Assembly (NCBI GenBank): GCA_910577765.1
Contig: CAJTOV010000134.1
Coordinates: 1-10,452, forward strand
Origin: an uncultured Lachnospiraceae bacterium
GTDB taxonomy: Bacteria; Bacillota; Clostridia; Lachnospirales; Lachnospiraceae
Direction: 5' to 3'
Length of the DNA: 10,452 nucleotides
Under the pieces are notes generated by a model. It did no database searches and was not told the DNA's origin. It saw only the letters and a program-made list of their open reading frames with translations. Both the position numbers and the translations under genes were made by a program. Below, one piece after another: positions 6,088 to 10,452 of the stretch; the stretch's first letter is position 1; each line of letters starts with the position of its first letter.

Positions 6088-7479
6088 ATGGCAGAACAGA
6101 ATACTGGCAAAATCACACAGATCATCGGTGCGGTTTTGGATATTAAGTTCTCCCAGGGCAAGATCCCGGAAATCAATGAGGCAATCAGGATTCCGCTGGA
6201 AGGCGGCAGTGAGCTGGTTGTGGAGGTTGCCCAGGATCTTGGTGACGATACGGTCAAATGTATCGCAATGGGAAGCACAGATGGTCTGAAGCGTGGTATG
6301 GACGCCATTGCAACCGGTGCGCCGATCACGGTTCCCGTGGGCGAGAATACCCTGGGCCGTATCTTCAACGTGCTGGGAGAACCCATTGATAATAAAGAGA
6401 AGCCCCAGGTGGATGAGTATCTTCCTATCCACCGGAAGGCGCCTACCTTTGAGGAGCAGTCCACAGAGACCGAGATCCTGGAGACAGGAATCAAGGTGGT
6501 AGACCTTCTGTGCCCCTACCAGAAGGGCGGTAAGATCGGTCTGTTCGGCGGTGCCGGTGTAGGCAAGACCGTGCTGATTCAGGAGCTGATTCGTAACATC
6601 GCCACGGAGCACGGCGGATATTCCGTGTTCACCGGTGTAGGCGAGCGTACCCGTGAGGGAAATGACCTTTACCACGAAATGACCGATTCCGGGGTTATCA
6701 ACAAGACCACCATGGTATTCGGACAGATGAATGAGCCGCCGGGAGCCCGTATGCGTGTGGGTCTGACCGGCCTTACCATGGCAGAGTATTTCCGTGACAA
6801 GGGCGGTAAGGATGTGCTGCTGTTCATCGACAATATTTTCCGTTTCACCCAGGCAGGTTCCGAGGTGTCCGCACTGCTTGGCCGTATGCCTTCCGCAGTA
6901 GGATACCAGCCCACCTTACAGACGGAGATGGGTGCTTTGCAGGAGCGGATTACGTCCACCAAGAACGGGTCCATCACATCCGTGCAGGCTGTATACGTAC
7001 CGGCAGATGACCTGACTGACCCGGCTCCGGCCAATACCTTTGCCCATCTGGACGCCACCACCGTGCTGAGCCGTTCCATCGTGGAGCTGGGTATCTATCC
7101 GGCTGTTGACCCGCTGGAGTCCACATCCCGGATTCTGGACCCCCGTGTGGTAGGCGAGGAGCATTACCGGGTGGCCCGCGGCGTGCAGGAAGTACTGCAG
7201 AAGTATAAGGAACTGCAGGATATTATCGCCATGCTGGGTATGGATGAGCTGTCCGAGGAGGATAAGCTGACCGTATCCCGTGCCAGAAAGATTCAGAGAT
7301 TCCTGTCCCAGCCCTTCTTCGTGGCCGAGCAGTTTACCGGAACCAATGGACGTTATGTACCTCTTGGGGAGACGATCCAGGGCTTCAAGGAGATTCTGGA
7401 AGGCAAGCATGACGACATTCCGGAGCAGCTGTTCCTGAATGCAGGTAGTATTGATGACGTTCTTGCCCGTGTGAAATAG
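6088..7479 (+). CDS. atpD: F-type ATP synthase subunit beta
   Basis: This is the catalytic subunit of F1: 463 residues, normal length. The N-terminal barrel (1-75) is followed by Walker A GGAGVGKT at 154-161, the catalytic glutamate E186 in GVGERTREGNDL, and Walker B VLLFIDN at 243-249. ALLGRMPSAVGYQPTL follows, with the alpha/beta signature PAVDPLESTS at 338-347. The C-terminal domain contains DELSEED, the lever that contacts gamma and epsilon. The ATG is preceded by AAGGAG (6075-6080) at 7 nt, placed just outside the structured spacer. atpC follows after 11 nt. All catalytic residues are present, so the enzyme is expected to be active. Confidence 0.98.
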   Translation: MAEQNTGKITQIIGAVLDIKFSQGKIPEINEAIRIPLEGGSELVVEVAQDLGDDTVKCIAMGSTDGLKRGMDAIATGAPITVPVGENTLGRIFNVLGEPIDNKEKPQVDEYLPIHRKAPTFEEQSTETEILETGIKVVDLLCPYQKGGKIGLFGGAGVGKTVLIQELIRNIATEHGGYSVFTGVGERTREGNDLYHEMTDSGVINKTTMVFGQMNEPPGARMRVGLTGLTMAEYFRDKGGKDVLLFIDNIFRFTQAGSEVSALLGRMPSAVGYQPTLQTEMGALQERITSTKNGSITSVQAVYVPADDLTDPAPANTFAHLDATTVLSRSIVELGIYPAVDPLESTSRILDPRVVGEEHYRVARGVQEVLQKYKELQDIIAMLGMDELSEEDKLTVSRARKIQRFLSQPFFVAEQFTGTNGRYVPLGETIQGFKEILEGKHDDIPEQLFLNAGSIDDVLARVK

Positions 7480-7490
7480 GGGGTACGTCT

Positions 7491-7889
7491 ATGGCTGATG
7501 GAATGAAAGTGAAGATTATCACGCCGGAAAAGCAGTTCTATGAAGGCAATGCCGATATGATCGAACTGACTACCACGGAAGGTGATATTGGAGTCTATCC
7601 GGAACACATTCCCCTGACCGCAGTGGTGGCTCCGGGCGTTTTAAAGATTCATGAGGGAAAGGAAGTCAAGGAAGCAGCCCTGATTTCCGGATTCCTGACG
7701 ATTATGCCCGATGCTGTGACCATTATGGCGGAGATTGCGGAGTGGCCGGATGAGATCGACTTTGCCCGTGCCGAGCAGGCCCGGGTCCGCGCCCAGCGCC
7801 GGCTGTCCGAGCACAGCCCGGAGATGGATGTGGCCCGTGCGGAAATGGCGCTTAAGAGAGCGCTGGTGCGGCTGGGGCTGAAGCATTAA
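7491..7889 (+). CDS. atpC: F-type ATP synthase subunit epsilon
   Basis: This is the rotor foot subunit that binds gamma and the c ring and can inhibit ATP hydrolysis: 132 residues. The N-terminal beta-sandwich (about 1-85) includes MKVKIITPEKQFYEG, TTTEGDIGVYPEH and HIPLTAVVAPG. The C-terminal helical hairpin (about 88-131) is rich in Ala, Arg and Glu, as in regulatory epsilon subunits. The ribosome site is weak (a run of G at 7479-7483, overlapping the atpD stop), so translation may be coupled to atpD. It is the last operon gene; the terminator stem begins two bases after its stop. Confidence 0.95.
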   Translation: MADGMKVKIITPEKQFYEGNADMIELTTTEGDIGVYPEHIPLTAVVAPGVLKIHEGKEVKEAALISGFLTIMPDAVTIMAEIAEWPDEIDFARAEQARVRAQRRLSEHSPEMDVARAEMALKRALVRLGLKH

Positions 7890-7890
7890 G

Positions 7891-7945
7891 AATATAAAAA
7901 TAGTTAGCGGCTGTAATGTGGCCGCTAACTATTTTTATATTTTCG
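7891..7945 (+). terminator. Bidirectional intrinsic terminator after atpC
   Basis: A 21-bp perfect stem pairs 7891-7911 with 7921-7941 around a 9-nt loop (TGTAATGTG). The base of the stem is A/T-rich: the plus strand ends ATTTTTATATTTT and the minus strand reads a similar T-rich arm. It therefore can end both the atp operon from the left and the convergent gene (stop at 7993) from the right. The GC core is TTAGCGGC/GCCGCTAA. Confidence 0.9.
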
Positions 7946-7967
7946 CATATCTGTGGTGCAAAACCGT

Positions 7968-7991
7968 GTGTCCCCTTGTCCACTGAGGGTA
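7968..7991 (+). repeat. 24-bp dispersed repeat, copy 1
   Basis: This stretch, beginning GTGTCCCCTTGTCC and ending CTGAGGGTA, recurs in inverted orientation at 10398-10421 with 23 of 24 identical bases (the single difference is C versus T at the 13th position). It lies just downstream of the operon terminator and just past the stop codon of the convergent gene. It resembles short extragenic palindromic-type repeats in location. No flanking transposase is visible. Confidence 0.6.
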
Positions 7992-7992
7992 A

Positions 7993-8790
7993 CTACATAT
8001 AAAATATAAATACCGCAGTTCCCAGTGCCAGCAGAATGAGAATATAAAGTCTGCCAAACCATTGTTTCCCCCAGCCGTTAACCAGAAACAGTACCAGACC
8101 AAGCATGACAGCGATACAAAATGTCAGGGACAGATTCATGGCGATTATATATCTGGAATCCAGGTCTGCATGGGTAAAGGCCTGGTAATTGATGGATAAT
8201 AGTGAGAAGATTGCCACCACAATGCCCATCAGAGTCAGTACGTTTCCATAAATTCTGGTAGACATATGTTCGATATCATCTTTAATTTTGTCAAAGGATT
8301 TTAGGTTTTTTCTATATTCAGCATCATATTTGCCATATCCCCGGTACTCATCTTCCTGATGAAAAGATGCATTTTTCTGTAAGTCATAGGTCGTTTCCGG
8401 AGTATCCTCCAGCTGCTCAAAATAGATTTGTGCAATTTTCATGTTTTTGTGGAGCGTAATCACGTCTCCTGAAAGATTCTGAACCCGTAAAAATGCGTAG
8501 GTAACATGGCCGGGCTGATACTGGGGACCATCTACTTTCAGTCCCAGGCGGAGTAAGGAGTTTTTCTCGCCGATTCGTCCGGTAATATTTTTTGGAATAT
8601 TCAATTCCTCGGCTGTTTTGACCATCAAAAATTCACCCGGCATCACATCGACACTATCTTTATCCGGTTCCAGAAAGCTTCCCAGGGTCAGATCGTAGGA
8701 GATACTGTTTACATTGCTGGGAGTATATCCCTTTGAAATCAAACGGCCCTTATCGGACAAATCCCTGATAGTTTTATCAACTAATATCAT
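7993..8790 (-). CDS. Membrane-anchored dCTP deaminase/dUTPase-like protein
   Basis: It encodes 265 residues. Residues 1-125 align by eye with dCTP deaminase: VNSISYDLTLG (27-37), VMPGEFLMVKT (49-59), GEKNSLLRLGL (74-84) at the RSSLARLGL site, and LHKNMKIAQIYFE (113-125). Key positions differ: K76 and N77 replace Arg and Ser, Q92 replaces the Asp of the IDPGW segment, and R102 replaces the catalytic Glu of the LEFYN segment. Deaminase or dUTPase activity is therefore doubtful, and a binding or sensing role is more likely (inference). A charged linker (about 128-180) leads to three hydrophobic helices (about 183-204, 214-238 and 246-265). The start is ATG at 8790, with AAGGTGG just upstream. 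A GTG at 8799 overlaps that ribosome site and would add three residues. No partner gene is adjacent. Function unknown; a nucleotide-sensing defence or stress protein is one possibility. Confidence 0.8.
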   Translation of the reverse strand: MILVDKTIRDLSDKGRLISKGYTPSNVNSISYDLTLGSFLEPDKDSVDVMPGEFLMVKTAEELNIPKNITGRIGEKNSLLRLGLKVDGPQYQPGHVTYAFLRVQNLSGDVITLHKNMKIAQIYFEQLEDTPETTYDLQKNASFHQEDEYRGYGKYDAEYRKNLKSFDKIKDDIEHMSTRIYGNVLTLMGIVVAIFSLLSINYQAFTHADLDSRYIIAMNLSLTFCIAVMLGLVLFLVNGWGKQWFGRLYILILLALGTAVFIFYM

Positions 8791-8826
8791 ATACCCCACC
8801 TTCTTTTCTCTTTAATGGAATATTTA

Positions 8827-8835
8827 ATTATACCA
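8827..8835 (-). promoter_or_regulatory. Extended -10 promoter of the dCTP deaminase-like gene
   Basis: On the minus strand TGGTATAAT (8827-8835) is an extended -10 element (TGnTATAAT). No good -35 is found at the usual distance (ATACCA at 8850-8855 is poor), as is common for extended -10 promoters. Transcription would start about 30 nt upstream of the ATG at 8790. Confidence 0.5.
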
Positions 8836-8883
8836 CATTTTGCGGAGAATGGTATGATTTTTTTGAATCTTTTTATAACTTCT

Positions 8884-9046
8884 GTAACAGTTCAGCCAGG
8901 CGGCAAATCCCATGAAAAAGGGTGTCGCAAGCTCGCTTTTGCTTGCGTAAGCGCTTTTTCATGGGATTTGACATCGGGCGGACGCCCGAAGCTTCTTGTC
9001 CCCGACGCTTTTCGGGGGCAAGAAGATGACCTGGCTGAACTGTTAC
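8884..9046. repeat. 163-bp MITE-like palindromic element with 17-bp terminal inverted repeats
   Basis: Perfect terminal inverted repeats occur at 8884-8900 (GTAACAGTTCAGCCAGG) and 9030-9046. Inside are three hairpins. The first pairs AAATCCCATGAAAAAG (8905-8920) with 8954-8969, with an inner CGCAAGC/GCTTGCG stem (8926-8932 and 8941-8947). The second is TCGGGCG (8974-8980) with CGCCCGA (8983-8989). The third is CTTCTTGTCCCCG (8992-9004) with CGGGGGCAAGAAG (9013-9025), with one G-T pair. It encodes no plausible protein; an ORF running through it (8815-9060) is explained by the repeat. Size and architecture fit a non-autonomous mobile or structured repeat. Mobility is inferred; no target duplication was identified. 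Confidence 0.7.
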
Positions 9047-9065
9047 TAACTTCTGGATAATAAAG

Positions 9066-9074
9066 GTAACAGTT
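9066..9074 (+). repeat. Third partial copy of the element end motif
   Basis: GTAACAGTT at 9066-9074 repeats the first nine bases of the left terminal repeat at 8884, 20 bp beyond the right end of the element. Its last two bases (TT) form the beginning of the TTGCCT -35 box of the next gene. Nine bases could match by chance, but the clustering argues otherwise. Confidence 0.4.
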
Positions 9075-9101
9075 GCCTGCCACTGTCTGAATTGGTATAA
9101 T
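9073..9101 (+). promoter_or_regulatory. Promoter of the DUF3810-like gene
   Basis: A -35 box TTGCCT (9073-9078), a 17-bp spacer and a perfect -10 TATAAT (9096-9101) preceded by TGG make an extended -10 sigma-A promoter. Transcription would begin near 9108, downstream of an in-frame ATG at 9100, which supports the start at 9133 for the following gene. Confidence 0.7.
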
Positions 9102-9132
9102 GAGGATATCACAAGGGACTGGGAGAGCCGAC

Positions 9133-10176
9133 ATGAAGAACAGACGATATTTTCTGGCAGGAGCCGTGCTGCTGGCAGCCACGGCGGTATTACAGCTTTT
9201 GGCGCGGTGTGTGGACGGGTTTGCCACCTGGTATGCCCATGGAATTTACAAGGGAATCGTGGGCGTGGTGGGACGTATCTTCGGTATTTTCCCATTTTCT
9301 GTGGTGGAGTTTGGTCTGTACGGACTTCTGGTTCTGGCGGTCTTCTATGGAATCCGCTTTCGGCTGGAGCCTTGGCGGGTGGCGTCCCGGACCGTCTGTC
9401 TGGCCGGGGGCCTTCTGTTTCTCTATACCTGCAATTGCGGGATCAACTACTATGCGGCGCCATTTTCCCAGTACGCAGAACTGAAAACCGGTACATACTC
9501 CAGGGATGAGCTGGAAGCCCTCTGCCAGTACCTGGTGGAGCGGGTCAATGAGAATGCCACGGATGCGCCTTACCAGTTCTGGGGGTGGCGCCGGGAGGGG
9601 GTCCGGGCCATGCAGGCGGCAGGGGAACAGTTCCCGGCTCTGGCAGGCTTTTACCCGAAGCCCAAGGAGGTGACGGTCTCCTGGATTCTGTCGGTCCAGC
9701 AGCTTTGCGGCATTTACTCCCCTTTCACCGTGGAGGCCAATTTCAACGGGGACATGCCCACCTACAACATTCCCCACACCATCTGCCATGAGCTGTCCCA
9801 CCTAAAGGGATTTATGCGGGAGGATGAGGCCAATTTTATCGGGTATCTGGGCTGCATCTGTTCCAGGGAGCAGGCTTTCCGTTACAGCGGCTACCTGACC
9901 GGCTGGGTCTATGCAGGCAATGCCTTGTACCAGGCAGACCCGGAGGCCTGTATGGCCCTGGCAGACCAGCTTTGTGACCAGGCCCGCCGGGATCTGGCCG
10001 GGAATAATGCCTTCTGGGACCGGTACGAGGGCAAGGTGGCCCAGGTGTCTAACCAGATGAACGATGTATATCTGAAAGCCAACAGCCAGGAAGACGGGGT
10101 CAAAAGCTACGGACGGATGGTGGACCTGATGCTGGAGTATTACCGGGACCCGGAACGGTGGGTGGGGGGACGGTAA
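9133..10176 (+). CDS. DUF3810-family membrane zincin-like protein
   Basis: It encodes 347 residues. Three N-terminal hydrophobic segments (about 5-25, 54-74 and 86-107) are followed by a soluble domain. That domain holds H219-E-L-S-H223, a HExxH zinc-metalloprotease motif, followed by REDEANF (229-235), where E230 or E232 could be the third zinc ligand. This combination matches the DUF3810 family as I know it. The substrate is unknown. The start is the ATG at 9133 with GGGAG (9121-9125) 7 nt upstream; an in-frame ATG at 9100 overlaps the -10 box and is excluded. It appears to be a single-gene unit: a promoter lies immediately upstream and a convergent gene follows. Codon use is GC-rich like the atp genes, with no sign of recent transfer. 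Confidence 0.85.
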   Translation: MKNRRYFLAGAVLLAATAVLQLLARCVDGFATWYAHGIYKGIVGVVGRIFGIFPFSVVEFGLYGLLVLAVFYGIRFRLEPWRVASRTVCLAGGLLFLYTCNCGINYYAAPFSQYAELKTGTYSRDELEALCQYLVERVNENATDAPYQFWGWRREGVRAMQAAGEQFPALAGFYPKPKEVTVSWILSVQQLCGIYSPFTVEANFNGDMPTYNIPHTICHELSHLKGFMREDEANFIGYLGCICSREQAFRYSGYLTGWVYAGNALYQADPEACMALADQLCDQARRDLAGNNAFWDRYEGKVAQVSNQMNDVYLKANSQEDGVKSYGRMVDLMLEYYRDPERWVGGR

Positions 10177-10185
10177 ACGGAAGTT

Positions 10186-10211
10186 GCCCCGGTTCCATGT
10201 GGAATCGGGGC
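10186..10211 (+). terminator. Possible terminator hairpin after the DUF3810-like gene
   Basis: GCCCCGGTTCC (10186-10196) pairs with GGAATCGGGGC (10201-10211) through an 11-bp stem with one G-U pair and a 4-nt loop (ATGT). It lies 9 nt past the stop codon and between convergent genes, as a terminator would. The T tract after it is poor (TGCTGGTTAAATATT), so efficiency is uncertain. Confidence 0.5.
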
Positions 10212-10224
10212 TGCTGGTTAAATA

Positions 10225-10452
10225 TTATGCCTGTATTTTGGAGAGAAGCGCTTCTTGTAATACTTTTGAAAAGTTTATCCCCATGGAAATGGCACGCTCA
10301 TTCAGCCATGACGGTATGGTTAAAGTCTTTTTTACGGCTTTCGTGTCTTTATACTGGTTAATATCACAAGACACAAGAGAAAGAAAACCATCGTCCGTAC
10401 CCTCAGTGAACAAGGGGACACTCGCCCCAAGTACCGTCTTTTGGCGGCTGGC
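10225..10452 (-). CDS. HicB-family antitoxin, C-terminal part (cut by the window edge)
   Basis: Read on the minus strand from the right edge, the frame stays open for 75 codons. The last 50 or so residues match the C-terminal end of HicB antitoxins: DDGFLSLVSCDINQY, then KAVKKTLTIPSWLNERA, then GINFSKVLQEALLSKI. This is the ribbon-helix-helix DNA-binding segment that represses hicAB and completes toxin neutralisation. The upstream part (ASRQKTVLGASVPLFTEG) does not look like HicB to me, and the DNA encoding ASVPLFTEGT is the second copy of the 24-bp repeat. The gene may therefore be a remnant truncated by the repeat, or a complete gene whose start and toxin partner lie beyond the window. The stop codon is TAA at 10225-10227. 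Confidence 0.65.
   Translation of the reverse strand, partial: ASRQKTVLGASVPLFTEGTDDGFLSLVSCDINQYKDTKAVKKTLTIPSWLNERAISMGINFSKVLQEALLSKIQA
10398..10421 (-). repeat. 24-bp dispersed repeat, copy 2
   Basis: On the minus strand this reads GTGTCCCCTTGTTC... and ends CTGAGGGTA. It matches 7968-7991 at 23 of 24 positions. It lies within the open frame of the HicB-like fragment, at the point where resemblance to HicB is lost. On the minus strand the preceding bases GGGGCGAGTGTCCCC form an imperfect palindrome with the repeat start. Confidence 0.6.

Noticed and set aside
8884..9046. CRISPR array or insertion sequence
   Set aside because: There are no regularly spaced direct repeats with spacers, and no transposase reading frame. 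The element is a set of nested inverted repeats.
8815..9060. Plus-strand 81-residue frame over the repeat element
   Set aside because: It is fully contained in the inverted-repeat element, and no domain or ribosome site supports it.
10158..10361. Plus-strand 67-residue frame after the DUF3810-like gene
   Set aside because: It overlaps the end of that gene and the terminator hairpin and is antisense to the HicB-like fragment, which has clear family similarity.

Overview
The window is from a low-to-mid GC Firmicute, most likely a Clostridia member of the Lachnospiraceae type. The grounds are strong AGGAGG-type ribosome binding sites, the atpZ-atpI-B-E-F-H-A-G-D-C gene order, the protein sequences, and a recurrent GTAACAGTTCAG motif that I associate, from memory only, with genomes of this group. 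No taxonomic search was possible.

Layout. Positions 1-324 are an AT-rich leader with no convincing gene. It ends in a sigma-A-like promoter (237-265) for a complete F-type ATP synthase operon (325-7889, + strand): atpZ, atpI, atpB (a), atpE (c), atpF (b), atpH (delta), atpA (alpha), atpG (gamma), atpD (beta) and atpC (epsilon). The F0 genes come first and the F1 genes follow. The c subunit carries the Na+-binding residues (Q32, E65, T66, T67, Y70), so the enzyme is predicted to couple to sodium rather than protons. Three spacers in the operon hold RNA structure: atpE-atpF, atpH-atpA and, most strikingly, atpG-atpD. The last can be folded into a closed multibranch structure with two GAAA tetraloop hairpins and looks like an independent structured RNA, possibly an ORF-less mobile-element RNA of the HEARO/omega-RNA kind. 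The operon ends in a 21-bp perfect stem that can serve as a bidirectional terminator.

Right part. A convergent gene (7993-8790, - strand) encodes an unusual fusion: a dCTP deaminase/dUTPase-like domain whose catalytic positions are substituted, a charged linker, and three C-terminal membrane helices. Upstream of it lies a 163-bp palindrome-rich element (8884-9046) with 17-bp perfect terminal inverted repeats. A third, partial copy of the repeat end contributes the -35 region of a promoter for a DUF3810-like membrane zincin (9133-10176, HELSH motif). The right edge holds the C-terminal part of a HicB-type antitoxin on the - strand. Its upstream end coincides with a 24-bp repeat that also occurs (23/24) just after the operon terminator, so the antitoxin may be a remnant.

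The core of the window is housekeeping energy metabolism. The accessory signals are the atpG-atpD structured RNA, the membrane-anchored nucleotide-domain protein, and the two families of short repeats.
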